Positions 1 through 9,800 of a DNA stretch of 42,067 bases are shown here, one piece after another; position 1 is the first letter of the stretch; each line of letters begins with the position of its first letter. The stretch is from positions 1-42,067 of the forward strand of contig JAGXAY010000009.1 of assembly GCA_018971385.1 (NCBI GenBank), given 5' to 3'. The DNA comes from Acidobacteriota bacterium (GTDB lineage Bacteria; Actinomycetota; Acidimicrobiia; Acidimicrobiales; RAAP-2). The notes below the pieces were generated by a model that was given only the letters and a program-made list of their open reading frames with translations, did no database searches and had not been told where the DNA came from. A program made the position numbers and the translations under genes.

Positions 1-50
1 AGATTACCGGGTGCTCACCTACGGGTCCCGGGAGACTTGGCGTGACCTCG

Positions 51-123
51 TAGGGCCGGTGGGGATCGAACCCACGACCCAGGGATTATGAGTCCCCTGC
101 TCTGACCACTGAGCTACGGCCCC
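51..123 (-). tRNA. tRNA with CAT anticodon (elongator Met, or Ile2)
   Basis: A complete cloverleaf reads on the minus strand. The acceptor arm GGGGCCG pairs with CGGCCCT with a G-T first pair. The D arm is GCTC/GAGC, the anticodon loop is CTCATAA and the T arm is GTGGG/CCCAC with loop TTCGATC. The discriminator is A at position 51, and CCA is not encoded. The base pair next to the anticodon loop is A-T rather than the three G-C pairs of an initiator, so this is elongator tRNA-Met or the tRNA-Ile whose CAT anticodon is modified to lysidine. Sequence alone does not separate these two. Confidence 0.93.
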
Positions 124-259
124 GCTACTCCAGCCTACCGAGCGGGCTCGACCTCACCAGGCCCCACCTCGAAGGACCACAACGACACACTGACAATTTT
201 CCACCCCCGACTCGGTGGCGGCTCGCTCTAGAGTCACCCCGAGTACCGAGGGGGAGACG

Positions 260-1789
260 ATGTCGAGGACGAGTGACGTCATTGTGGTGGGCGCGGGGCA
301 CAACGGACTGACCTGTGCGGCGTATCTCGCCGAGGCCGGCCTCGAAGTGGTGGTTCTAGAGGCGCGCTCCTTTATCGGGGGCAATACGGCGACCGAGGAA
401 CTTACCCTGCCCGGTTGGCGTCACGACTCGTGTTCGAGCGCCCACGTCGTTATCCAGTCCAACCCCCTCATCTCCCGGGACGAACTCGGACTCCTCGAAC
501 GCTACGGACTCGAGTACATCGTGAGTGATCCCGCGGTCGTTTTTCCGAACGCCGGGGAGGATAGCCTCGTCTTTCACCCGGACCTCGAACGCACCCGGGA
601 GCGCGTCGCCCGCTACTCTCCGAGCGACGCCACCGCGCTCGTCGAGATGGTGAGTGAGTGGGAAGAGGGCCTGCGCACCGTTCACGCCTACGTCCAGTCC
701 GGACTCCCCGCCTCCGACGACGAGTGGGCTCGACGTTACGAGGAGTTGCGGCGGCGTAGCGCCCGCGAGGTGATCGAAGAGAAGTTCACTCACCCCGTCG
801 TTCGTCGAGCCATCACCTGGCTCGCCTTCGCCACCATTCAGTCCCCGATACGTCCGGGCACCGGGGTCCTCCCCGCCTCCATCGTTACCGGTCGCATTCG
901 TTTCGGCTGGACCACCCCTCGGGGTGGATCGGAGGCTCTCCCCCGGGCCCTCGAGCGTCACCTCGTTGATCACGGAGGAGAGGTCGTCCTCGACGCCTCC
1001 GTCGCTCAGTACCTCCGCGAGGGGGACCGCTGCGTCGGAGTACGAACAGTGGACGGGCGGGAGTTCTTCGCCCGGCGCGCGGTGGTCGCGGGTAGTCACC
1101 TTCGCCGCTTGGCCGATCAGATGGATGAACCGAGCGCCGATCTCCTGCGAGCCAAGGAGACCTGGCGACCCGGACTTTCGGTCTTCGCCGTCCACTTCGC
1201 TCTGCGCGAGCACCCGACCTATCGAGTGGACGGAGAGTGGCGCCCGGCCGTCGCCGCGGGTCTCGGAAGCCCCGAGGGACTGCACACTCAGGTCGCGGCC
1301 GCGGAGCGAGGGGAGGTGGACCTCACGAGCCCCTGGCTCCTCATGGTCGACTCGACGGTTGTCGATCCCTCCCGCGCCCCGGGGGCGGCGTACAAGTTTT
1401 TGACTATCGCTCCGGAACGCGTCGACGGACACGAGTGGACGGCGAGTGACGCCGAGCACTACGCCGACCAGTTAGTCGAGTTCGCCCGACCCCACGTGCG
1501 CGGGCTCGAGGAGGAGAACATCCTCGCCCGAGTCGTCGAGTCACCGACCTCTCTCGCCGCGCACAGCCCCGCCAATCTCGGCGGGTCCTGTCACGGCGGC
1601 GAGTTCCACGACGAGGGTCAGATTCTCCCCGGGTGGCTCAGCCCACGCGCCGGCGTCGCCGGCCTCTACCTCACGGGTTCGACCTCCCACCCCGGTGGCT
1701 CCGTCTCGGGACGCCCCGGACGAAACGCCGCGCGGGCCGTTCTCGAGGATCTCGGCCCCGGGGGACGAGAGGTCATGGCCCGGCCGTGA
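260..1789 (+). CDS. FAD-dependent oxidoreductase, phytoene dehydrogenase/PYROXD2-like
   Basis: A 509-residue flavoprotein of the CrtI-like amine-oxidoreductase superfamily (COG1233 type). The N-terminus carries the dinucleotide-binding motif VVGAGHNG at about residues 9-16, followed by an acidic strand end (VVVLEAR). The C-terminus has the family signature GLYLTGSTSHPGGSVSG plus NAARAVL, where FAD is closed in. This pattern fits the PYROXD2-like branch better than true carotenoid desaturases, and no other carotenoid gene is nearby, so the substrate is unknown. I chose ATG 260 because GGGGGAG lies 4-5 bases upstream. An in-frame GTG at 215 would add 15 residues ahead of the Rossmann strand without a ribosome site. 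A TAGAGT box at 229-234 could be its -10 element. It is followed by, but not overlapping, the nucleotidyltransferase gene. Confidence 0.85.
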   Translation: MSRTSDVIVVGAGHNGLTCAAYLAEAGLEVVVLEARSFIGGNTATEELTLPGWRHDSCSSAHVVIQSNPLISRDELGLLERYGLEYIVSDPAVVFPNAGEDSLVFHPDLERTRERVARYSPSDATALVEMVSEWEEGLRTVHAYVQSGLPASDDEWARRYEELRRRSAREVIEEKFTHPVVRRAITWLAFATIQSPIRPGTGVLPASIVTGRIRFGWTTPRGGSEALPRALERHLVDHGGEVVLDASVAQYLREGDRCVGVRTVDGREFFARRAVVAGSHLRRLADQMDEPSADLLRAKETWRPGLSVFAVHFALREHPTYRVDGEWRPAVAAGLGSPEGLHTQVAAAERGEVDLTSPWLLMVDSTVVDPSRAPGAAYKFLTIAPERVDGHEWTASDAEHYADQLVEFARPHVRGLEEENILARVVESPTSLAAHSPANLGGSCHGGEFHDEGQILPGWLSPRAGVAGLYLTGSTSHPGGSVSGRPGRNAARAVLEDLGPGGREVMARP

Positions 1790-1810
1790 TGTATCAGTTC
1801 CGTAACGTAG

Positions 1811-1839
1811 TTGCACCGTCCGTAATCCCTGATTAGCGT
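1811..1839 (+). promoter_or_regulatory. Promoter of the nucleotidyltransferase gene
   Basis: TTGCAC at 1811-1816 and TAGCGT at 1834-1839 are separated by exactly 17 bases, an almost consensus sigma-70 layout. The -10 box ends seven bases before ATG 1847, so transcription would start at or next to the A of the start codon, giving a leaderless message. This is the only leaderless-type promoter in the window with a clearly recognisable -35 box. Confidence 0.6.
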
Positions 1840-1846
1840 GGCGGAC

Positions 1847-2686
1847 ATGCGGGGACCCACACTGGTGATTCTGGCGGCGGGTCGAGCCCGGCGCTACGGG
1901 GGCATTAAGCAGCTCGCCCCCATTGGTAAGCACGGCGAAGCGACGATTGATCTCATCGCCTCCGACGCGGTCTCGGCCGGCTTCGAACGGTTCGTCATCG
2001 TCATTAACCGAGAGACGGGCCCCATCATTCGCGAGCACATCGAGTCCACCTGGCCGAGTCACCTCCGGGTCGACTTCGCCTTCCAGGACACCTTGCGCGG
2101 CACCGTCGACGCGGTCCTGAGCGCCGAAGAGGCCGTCGGTCACGACACTCCCTTCGGTATCTCGAACGCCGACGACATCTACGGACCCGACGCCTTTCGC
2201 CAGCTCGGTCGCTTCCTCGTGGAGGAACAGGACAACTGCCTGGTGGGCTTTCGCCTCGAGAACTCCCTCATCGGCGACCTCCCCGTGTCCCGGGGGACCT
2301 GCCGGGCCCACGACGGCCGCTTGAGCGCGATCGTCGAACGTCGAAACGTGCACCGCGTCGACGATCACTTCATCGCTGACGACGGACTCGTACCCCGCGA
2401 GATCGATCCGCACGTCCTCGTCTCCATGAACCTCTGGGGATTTCAGCCCCTGGTGTGGCCCCTCCTGCACCGGGCTATGGACGAGCACGACTTCGAACTC
2501 AGTGCTGAAGTTCTTCTCCCGACCTTCGCCGCCGAGAGCATGGTTCGCGACCACCTCATCTTCCGGGTCCTGGAAACCGACTCGCGCTGCATCGGTGTCA
2601 CTCACGCCGAGGACCTCGACCTCGCCCAGGAACTGATGCGGGCCGAGATCGAGGACGGGCTTCGGCCCGATCGGGCCTTCGGCTGA
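1847..2686 (+). CDS. Nucleotidyltransferase family protein (NTP_transferase fold)
   Basis: A 279-residue protein with the N-terminal nucleotide-binding signature LAAGRARRYGG followed by KQLAPIG, and the metal-binding aspartate motif NADDIYG near residue 110. This is the GT-A-like fold of sugar-1-phosphate nucleotidyltransferases that couple an NTP to a sugar or alcohol phosphate. The sequence resembles the poorly studied 'LAAG-RYGG-KQL' group more than GlgC or GalU, so I do not assign a substrate. A GTG at 1838 is in frame, but ATG 1847 fits the promoter geometry (-10 box TAGCGT ending at 1839) and there is no ribosome-binding site, so a leaderless start at 1847 is preferred. It converges on the glucan operon, with only two bases between the two stop codons. 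A link to glycogen synthesis is possible by position but unproven. Confidence 0.75.
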   Translation: MRGPTLVILAAGRARRYGGIKQLAPIGKHGEATIDLIASDAVSAGFERFVIVINRETGPIIREHIESTWPSHLRVDFAFQDTLRGTVDAVLSAEEAVGHDTPFGISNADDIYGPDAFRQLGRFLVEEQDNCLVGFRLENSLIGDLPVSRGTCRAHDGRLSAIVERRNVHRVDDHFIADDGLVPREIDPHVLVSMNLWGFQPLVWPLLHRAMDEHDFELSAEVLLPTFAAESMVRDHLIFRVLETDSRCIGVTHAEDLDLAQELMRAEIEDGLRPDRAFG

Positions 2687-2688
2687 TC

Positions 2689-4839
2689 TCAGCGAGTCCG
2701 GTAGATGGTGGTGTTGTAGTCGCTCAGCATGCGCGTCGTCGAGTACTCCGGCGACAGGGTGCGTAGCGAGTCTCGCACCCGCGCCAGCCACGCCGTCGGC
2801 ACACCGGAGAGATCACGGGCGGCGAAGAGGGGCTTCACCTCGTCTTCCAAGATTCGGTACAGCAGGTGGGCGTCCCGGTAGTCCTGAGCGCCGGGGTCGG
2901 ACTCGACGGTACCCGAGATACCCCAACCGTTCTGGGCGTTGAATCCCTCGGCCCACCAACCGTCGAGCACGGAGAGGTTGAGCACTCCGTTCATCGCCGC
3001 CTTCATTCCACTCGTCCCGGAGGCCTCGAGGGGCGGACGGGGCAGGTTGAGCCACACGTCGACGCCGGAGACGAGGGCCGGCGCGATGCGCAGGTCGTAG
3101 TCCTCCAAGAACACCACCCGATCCGAGAGTCCGAAGTCACGAATCACCCCGAAGAGATTCTTCGCGACCGACTTTCCGTGCTCGTCGAGGGGGTGAGCCT
3201 TACCGGCGACGAGGAGTTGCAAGCCGTCGCCCTCACGCACGATGCGGGCCAGGCGCTCGGCGTCGTAGAAAACGAGGTCGAGGCGCTTGTACGTCGCGAG
3301 CCGACGGGCGAAGCCGACGGTGACAACGTCGGGATCGAAGAGGTGTTGGCCGGCCGAGGCGAGGCTGACGTTCTCGCCCCGGGCCAAGCGATCGACCGAG
3401 ACCTTGGAACGAATCATTTCGATGAGGCGTCGGCGCAACTGATTGCGCACCGCCCAGAGGTCGAGGTCCGAGATCTCGTCCAAATGGCTCCAGATGGAGG
3501 GGTCACTGCAGCGACGCTCCCACTCCACTCCACAAAAACGCCCAATCAGGTCCCGCATCGGGGGGGCCATCCAGGTGGGGAGGTGCACGCCGTTCGTCAC
3601 GTAGGAGATGGGGACGTCGGCCGCCTCACGTCCGGGAAAGAGGGGGCGCCACATTTCTCGGGCCACCTCGCCGTGGCGCTCGGAGACGGCGTTCGTCGAT
3701 CGAGAGACCTTGATGGCGAGCGGAGAGAGCCCGAGGGGCTCGTGGGGGTCCTCGCCGTTCACCCGAGCGAGGCGGGCCACTTCGTCGCGACCGAAACCCA
3801 TCTGCTCGACGGCGCGCCCGAGGACGGAGAAGAAGGTCGAAGGGTCGTAGGTCTCGTTACCCGCCGGCACCGGCGTGTGGGTCGTGAAGACGAAACGATC
3901 CCGACCCTGCGCGACGAGGTGGGCGAGGTCTGGTCGTTGCCCTCCGAGCTCTCGGGCGGTGCGCGAGGCCACCTCGAGCGCGGCGAGGGCCGGGTGGCCC
4001 TCGTTCATGTGGTAGAGCGCCGGGCGAATTCCCATCGCCTCGAGGGCCCGCACTCCCCCGACCCCGAGCAAGCCGTACTGGGCCAGACGAATTTCGTGGC
4101 TACCCTCGTAGAGCCGAGCGGTCGTCCATCGCTCGAGGGCGGTGTTCTCCCGTAACTCCGCGTCCAGGAGGTAGAGGACGGTGCGCCCCACGTTGACCCG
4201 CCAGACCTGGGCGAGCAGGTCGTCGTCGCCCACGGGCACGGAGACGACGATGGGTTGATTATGGGGGCCGCGTACCCGAACGAGGGGCATCTGGCCGGTG
4301 TTCATGACCTCCCAGAACTCGTGCTGCCAGCCGGAGACGTCCATGCGCTGGTGGAGATAGCCCCGCCGGTAGAGCAACCCCACCCCCACGGTGTCGAGGC
4401 CCTGGTCGGAGGCCTCCTTCAGGTAGTCCCCAGCGAGTACGCCGAGACCTCCGGAGTACACGGGGAGGGAGGAATGAATGGCGAACTCGGCGCACATGAA
4501 GGCCACGGGTCCACTCGGGAGCACCCGCGAGGTGGGACGGTCCAGTTCGGTGCGCATCCGGGTCGCCACTCGCTCGAGGAGGTCGAGGACCTCCCGATCG
4601 GTGGCGGCGTGTAGCAGGTCTCGCTCGGGCAGGTTGAGGAGGAAACGAACGGGGTTGTGACCGGCCAACTCGAACCGGTGGGCGTCAATCAGGTTGAAGA
4701 GGTCCTCGCCCCCGGGAGTCCAGGACCAGAGGTAGTTGAAGGAGATCCAGGCCAGGTCCTCGAGGGGCTCGGGGAGACGCCGGTGGAGGCGCTCCTCGGC
4801 TCGTCGAAGGTCGCGGGCGCCGTCAAATCGCTGTTCCAT
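2689..4839 (-). CDS. glgP: Alpha-glucan phosphorylase (GT35), copy 1
   Basis: A 716-residue PLP enzyme of the short 'alpha-glucan family phosphorylase' type, which releases glucose-1-phosphate from glycogen or maltodextrin ends. It carries EFAIHSSLPVYSGGLGVLAGD near residue 115-135 in shorter form (FAIHSSLPVYSGGLG), MNEGHPALAALE, FTTHTPVPAGNE, VTNGVHLPTW and the PLP-site block SGTSGMKAAMNG with the lysine near residue 612. It is the last gene of the glucan operon, starting nine bases after the GH57 stop. A TAGGTT box at 4846-4851 ends six bases before the ATG, so it may also be transcribed separately as a leaderless message. It differs clearly from the second phosphorylase at the head of the operon, so the two are not a recent duplication. 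The oligomer-length preference of each is unknown. Confidence 0.93.
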   Translation of the reverse strand: MEQRFDGARDLRRAEERLHRRLPEPLEDLAWISFNYLWSWTPGGEDLFNLIDAHRFELAGHNPVRFLLNLPERDLLHAATDREVLDLLERVATRMRTELDRPTSRVLPSGPVAFMCAEFAIHSSLPVYSGGLGVLAGDYLKEASDQGLDTVGVGLLYRRGYLHQRMDVSGWQHEFWEVMNTGQMPLVRVRGPHNQPIVVSVPVGDDDLLAQVWRVNVGRTVLYLLDAELRENTALERWTTARLYEGSHEIRLAQYGLLGVGGVRALEAMGIRPALYHMNEGHPALAALEVASRTARELGGQRPDLAHLVAQGRDRFVFTTHTPVPAGNETYDPSTFFSVLGRAVEQMGFGRDEVARLARVNGEDPHEPLGLSPLAIKVSRSTNAVSERHGEVAREMWRPLFPGREAADVPISYVTNGVHLPTWMAPPMRDLIGRFCGVEWERRCSDPSIWSHLDEISDLDLWAVRNQLRRRLIEMIRSKVSVDRLARGENVSLASAGQHLFDPDVVTVGFARRLATYKRLDLVFYDAERLARIVREGDGLQLLVAGKAHPLDEHGKSVAKNLFGVIRDFGLSDRVVFLEDYDLRIAPALVSGVDVWLNLPRPPLEASGTSGMKAAMNGVLNLSVLDGWWAEGFNAQNGWGISGTVESDPGAQDYRDAHLLYRILEDEVKPLFAARDLSGVPTAWLARVRDSLRTLSPEYSTTRMLSDYNTTIYRTR

Positions 4840-4845
4840 CCCTAG

Positions 4846-4851
4846 AACCTA
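4846..4851 (-). promoter_or_regulatory. Possible internal -10 box of glgP copy 1
   Basis: TAGGTT read on the minus strand lies six bases ahead of the ATG at 4839. Its first three bases are also the TAG stop codon of the upstream GH57 gene. The spacing is the same as at seven other genes in the window. No -35 box was seen. Confidence 0.35.
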
Positions 4852-6861
4852 CAAGAACTCGTCAACCGTTCCCGTCGCCGGGAACATCTCGGCGAGTCCG
4901 ACCGCTCGCCCGAGGGGGCCGAGAGTCTCACGACGAACGTCGTCCAGTCCGTGGGAGACGAGGGCCATCAGGGCCCGTCGAAGCGCGGTCTCACCCGAGG
5001 GGGAGACGCACCGCGGGGCGCAGGCGAGAGCTTGCAGGAGGGCGTCGTCGTCGCGGGTACCGGGTCGACGGAGCAGTTCGGCGGCGAGAGCGTCGGTTGC
5101 CCCCTCGTAGTCGTGACTGCCCACGCCCCGCAACCACCCGGCGCCCACTCGGGCGACGACGTCGTGACCGAGGTGGGAGAGATCGAACTCCTCCTCACCC
5201 GCGGGGCCGACCACGCGCACACTCATACCCCGACTGGGGTGAGTCGTGACGTCTCCCACGAAAGTGGTCGAGCGCGTCGTACGCTCGTCTCTCACGACGA
5301 CCTCCCGCCCGTTCACCCGATAGGAGTAGTGGCCCCGGCGTCGGTGGGCGTACTCCCGGTGGACGTGGTACTCCGCGAGGGCTCCGGCGGCGACGAGAGC
5401 GGCGTCAGCCCGCTCGGACTCGACCGCCCCCCGCCAGAGTTCCCGGCCGGCCCGGCCGGTCAGGGCGGAGCGCACCCCGGAGAGCTGGTCGATGAACCAC
5501 TCGGTGAGATCCTCTCCGGTCGCCGAGGCCACCATCTCGATGGCCACCTGGGCGTAGCGCAGGACGATACTCGTCTCGATGTCGGCCGGATCAGCGAAGA
5601 ACCAGGCGCAGCTGGTGAAGGCGTAGAGGAGGTGTCGATAGCCCTCGACGAGTTCGAGGACGCGCACCACCTGCTCCTCGGAAAGCCCCTCGGCTCGCTC
5701 GCGGACGAACTCGACCGGAGTCGTCGCCCCCGCGAGTACTCGTCCGTACTCGGTCAGGGTGCCGGGAACGTCCTCGACCAAGTCCTCGAGAGCCCCCGTC
5801 AGACGCTCCACCAGCTCGTCTCGCAGAGAGTCCAGGGCGTGGCGCAGGGGGCGCCGCCAGGCCAGGTCGTATCCGGGGCGCTCCCCGGTGACGCACCCGC
5901 AGTCGGAGTTCCAGCGCTCCACGCCGTGGGCGCAACTCCACGCCGACACCGGCTGCAGTTCCACCTCGTCAACCGGATCGTGACTCTCCAACCACTCTCC
6001 GAGGGAGGTCTCGATGCCGTGACCCTCGCGAAGGCGACGAAGAGCCCAGGCGACCCCGACGTCGCCGAAGCGGTGGTGGTGACCGTAGGTCTCCCCGTCG
6101 GCCACGATGAGGGCCGCCCCGTCGGAGCCCGCCCGCGCGGCCAGGCGATCGGCGAGTCCGTTCCCGTCACTCAGGAGCTCCCCGAAGGCCACGAGTCGGG
6201 AGAGTTCTCCGTCCCCGAAAACCACCCGTAGGGAGCGTCCCGAGGAGAGTACGACTCGGTAGGCCCGGGTGGTGTCGAGACTGGACTGATCGACCTCTCG
6301 CCACTCCTCCCCGGCGCGGCGCACCCGTCGGGCCTGACTCGGCATGAGAACGGTGTAGGTGATCCCGGCGTCGACGAGATCGAGGAGAGTCGCTTCGTCC
6401 ACCGCGGTTTCGGGGAGCCACATGCCCTCGGGGTCCGAACCGTAGCGGTGACGGTAGTCGGCGATACCCCAGGCGATGAGGCGACGTCGATCCTCCGGTC
6501 GAGCCAGGGGCAAAATGGCGTGCACCGCCGGCATCGCCATCACCGGCGAGTCCCCCCGGTGACTTCTCTCGGCCATCTCGTGACGAAGGGACCCCTCGAC
6601 GTCGACGGCGTGGACCTCCATCCAGTGGTGAAGAGTCGGCGCGACGTTGAACGAGCTCATGGTCAGGGGTTCGACCAACTCCAACGATCCCCCCTCCCCC
6701 TCAATGGCGACGGCCACCATGGCCCGGTAACACTCCGCGGCGATGCGCTCGTTCCAGTCGTGGTAGGGAAAGGCCGACCACTCGTTGTGCACAACCCCCA
6801 GCCAGGGATTCTCCCGCGGGGGTTGGTAGAAGTGGAAGTGAAAACCGGCGAGGGGGGTCAT
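4849..6861 (-). CDS. Glycoside hydrolase family 57-like protein with DUF3536 region
   Basis: A 670-residue protein. The N-terminal half has the hallmark blocks of GH57 alpha-glucan enzymes: HFYQPPRENPW at about residues 9-19 (region 1), SSFNVAPTL near 68, GMWLPETAVDE near 145 with the candidate nucleophile glutamate, and ADGETYGHH near 255 with the candidate acid/base aspartate. The C-terminal half (about 390-660) matches what is called DUF3536. There is no signal peptide, so it should act in the cytoplasm. It overlaps the MalQ-GlgB stop codon by four bases (ATGA) and precedes glgP copy 1 by nine bases. This embeds it in alpha-glucan metabolism, and an amylase, debranching or glucanotransferase activity is a reasonable inference. 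The exact reaction is not established by the sequence. Confidence 0.85.
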   Translation of the reverse strand: MTPLAGFHFHFYQPPRENPWLGVVHNEWSAFPYHDWNERIAAECYRAMVAVAIEGEGGSLELVEPLTMSSFNVAPTLHHWMEVHAVDVEGSLRHEMAERSHRGDSPVMAMPAVHAILPLARPEDRRRLIAWGIADYRHRYGSDPEGMWLPETAVDEATLLDLVDAGITYTVLMPSQARRVRRAGEEWREVDQSSLDTTRAYRVVLSSGRSLRVVFGDGELSRLVAFGELLSDGNGLADRLAARAGSDGAALIVADGETYGHHHRFGDVGVAWALRRLREGHGIETSLGEWLESHDPVDEVELQPVSAWSCAHGVERWNSDCGCVTGERPGYDLAWRRPLRHALDSLRDELVERLTGALEDLVEDVPGTLTEYGRVLAGATTPVEFVRERAEGLSEEQVVRVLELVEGYRHLLYAFTSCAWFFADPADIETSIVLRYAQVAIEMVASATGEDLTEWFIDQLSGVRSALTGRAGRELWRGAVESERADAALVAAGALAEYHVHREYAHRRRGHYSYRVNGREVVVRDERTTRSTTFVGDVTTHPSRGMSVRVVGPAGEEEFDLSHLGHDVVARVGAGWLRGVGSHDYEGATDALAAELLRRPGTRDDDALLQALACAPRCVSPSGETALRRALMALVSHGLDDVRRETLGPLGRAVGLAEMFPATGTVDEFL

Positions 6862-9800
6862 GACACCTTTCGGGTGAGGACCATCACGCCGAGCGGGGGG
6901 AGTCGGAGTCGGACCTCAGAGCCCAGGTTAGGGGCCTCGGCCGAGGCCGGGTAACCAGAACCACCGTAGATCGCCTCGTCGGAGTGGGCGAGAACCACCA
7001 TCTCGCCCTCGCCGGGGAAGTGGATGACGTAGTTCTCCCGGGGCACCGGCGTGAAGTTCGCCACCACGTAGGTCGCCCGTTCGCCCACCCCGCGCCGCCA
7101 GGCGAGGATGGACTGGTCGACGTCGTCGCAGGACACCCATCCGAAGTCCATCTCACTGGCGTCGTCGCCCCACCAACTCCGCTCCCCGCGGTAGATCTCG
7201 TTGAGGGCCTGGACCCAGCGCCTCACCCCCTCGTGACGGGGATCTGCGAGCAGGTGCCAGTCGAGGGAGCGCTCGTGATCCCACTCCCGAATTTGGGCGA
7301 ACTCCGAACCCATGAAGAGGAGTTTCTTACCGGGCAACCCGTACTGGTAGCCGTAGAGAAGGCGCAGTGAGGCGAATCGTTGCCAGTCGTCACCGGCCAT
7401 TTTGGTGAAGAGGGACCCCTTGCCGTGCACCATCTCGTCGTGGGAGAGAGCCATGACAAATCGTTCGTGGTGGGCGTAGAGGGCCCGAAAGGTCACCTCG
7501 TGATGGTGGTAGCGCCGGTGGATGGGGTCACGTCCGAGGTAGGTGAGGGTGTCGTGCATCCAACCCATGTCCCACTTGAAGTCAAAGCCGAGTCCCCCTT
7601 CTCGACTGGGGGCGGTCACTCCGGCCCACGCGGTCGACTCCTCGGCGATCGTGACGACTCCGGGGTAAGCCCCGTGGAGATGGTCGTTCACGTAGCGCAG
7701 GAGATCGATGGCGTCGAGGTCTTCTCGACCCCCTTCGCGGTTGGGCACCCACTCCCCCGGACGGCGGCTGTAGTCGAGGTAGAGCATCGAGGCGACGGCG
7801 TCGACACGCAGGCCATCGGCGTGGAACTGTTCAATCCAGTAACTCGCGCTCGAGGTGAGAAAGCTCCGGACCTCGTTCCGGGAGTAGTTAAAGGTCCAAC
7901 TCAACCAGTCGGGGTGCACCCGCTGACGCTCGTCGGCGTGCTCGTAGAGGTGAGTACCGTCGAATACCGCGAGCGCGTGGGCGTCGGAAGGAAAGTGGGA
8001 CGGCACCCAGTCGAGAATCACCCCGACGCCCACTCCGTGGAGGGCGTCAACGAGGGCTCGTAGGTCGTCCGGAGTGCCAAAGCGTGACGAGGGGGCGAAG
8101 TAGCCCACGCTCTGGTAGCCCCACGAACCGTAGAAGGGGTGCTCCATCACCGGCATGAGTTCCACGTGAGTGAATCCCATGTCGGCGACGTACCCCGGCA
8201 ACTGTTCAGCCATCTCCAAATAGGTGAGCGGGCGGTTCCCTTCTTCGGGGACTCGACGCCACGATCCGACGTGCACCTCGTAGATCGACATGGGGCGATG
8301 GTGGGACGCCGAACGTCTCGCCATCCACGCCTCGTCACCCCACACGTAGCGGGACTGGAAGATGCGCGAACCGGTGCGGTCGGGAATCTCGAACTGCGTC
8401 CCCACCGGATCGGCCTTCTCGAACTCCGCTCCGCCGAGGCGGGAGCGCACGTGGTACTTGTAGACCTGGCCCTCGAGAGCTCCCGGGATGAAGCCCTCGA
8501 AGACGCCCGAGGAGTCCCGGGGGGTCAACGGGTGGGCACCGGGGTCCCAGCCGTTGAAGTCACCGACCACCGAGACTCGTTCGGCGTTCGGGGCCCACAC
8601 CGCGAAGTAGCAGCCCTCCACCCCCTCGACCACGCTCGGGTGGGCTCCCAAGTGATCGAAGATACGAAAATGGCGGCCCTCGTTGAAGAGGTAGACGTCG
8701 TCGGGGCTCCAGCGGGAGTAGGGCACGACCGACGGCTCCACCCCGCGCGAGAGCGCGAGGGGGGCGAGTCGCTTCGAGAGAGTCTCGGAGTGGCGCATCT
8801 CCTCGAGCGACTGCCCGCAGAGTTGGGACCAGTTCGAGCGCTCACTCGAGGTACCGGGCAGATTCACCGCTCGCGTCTCACCGAGGAGGTCCTCCACTTG
8901 GACCATAACGAGACCCGCGTCCGACTCACCGAGACGACGATGCAGAAGGTGGAAGGCCTCCTCGGCGCCGGCGTCAGCGTCGAGGTGAAGACTGCGCCGG
9001 AGTCGGCCAACGTCGCGCTGGCGCTGCTCACGGGCCTCGGCGGCACTCTCGGGGCTGAGGATCTCCAGCTCGGCCCGTTCGTCGATATCCACGCCCTCCC
9101 ACCATCCCCAGAAGGTCGGGGTGTCGTGAGTGGCGAAGGAGGCGACACTCCCCGCGGGCACCGGGGCTAGTTCATGCTCCTCGAGGGCGTACTGGGCCAC
9201 GTACATTCCCCGGAGTCCCTCGTGGGCCATGGCGTCGCGCAGGGCGGGATCGACGGTGCCGAGGTCCTCTCCCACTACGTCGACGCCGAAGCGCTGGGCC
9301 TCAATGGCCACGACGGCCATCAGTTCGTCGAGGGGCATCGAGACGTAGGTGCCGTCGTGCCCCGTCCCGCCGTCGGGCACCCAGAAGAGGCGCTGAAGAC
9401 CCATGACGTGGTCGAGGCGCACGACGCCGGCGACGCGCATGTGGCACCGGAGCGCTTCGCGAAATTGACGGTGGGCGCTCTCGCGCACCCGTTCGGGGTG
9501 GGGGGGTGGCGCCCCCCAACTCTGACCGTCCCGGGTCACGGGATCGGGCGGAGTTCCGATGGAGAAACCGGCCACCCACTCGTCGGGGTAGCGCCAGACG
9601 TCGTAACCGTCGGGGTGCACCCCCACGGGAATGTCCAACTGGAGGGTTTGTCCCCGCTGGGCGAGGCGAGCCGAGAGTTGGTGCATCTGCTGATCGATGA
9701 TCCACTGGGCGAAGAGGTGGTAACGCACTCGAGTGGGGTCGACGTCGTTCCAACGAAGCAGTCCCGATCGAGCGGTCGTCGGCCACGTGCGAAAGTTACG

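Noticed and set aside
51-123. Initiator tRNA-fMet
   Set aside because: The pair next to the anticodon loop is A-T and the first acceptor bases can pair; the initiator features (three G-C pairs, mismatched first pair) are missing.
356-1459. Open frame of 367 codons antisense to the FAD oxidoreductase
   Set aside because: No motif, and the sense strand carries complete Rossmann and C-terminal FAD motifs.
260-1789. Carotenoid biosynthesis phytoene desaturase
   Set aside because: No crtB or other carotenoid gene is nearby, and the C-terminal motif fits the PYROXD2-like branch better.
1838-1840. GTG as start of the nucleotidyltransferase
   Set aside because: It lies inside the -10 box TAGCGT; ATG 1847 fits the leaderless geometry.
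2866-4155. Open frame of 429 codons antisense to phosphorylase copy 1
   Set aside because: It is a shadow frame: low-complexity E/G/H/V-rich translation without motifs, opposite a gene with clear GT35 motifs. Long antisense frames are expected at this GC content.
4951-6231. Open frame of 426 codons antisense to the GH57 gene
   Set aside because: Low-complexity translation; the sense gene has GH57 blocks and operon overlaps.
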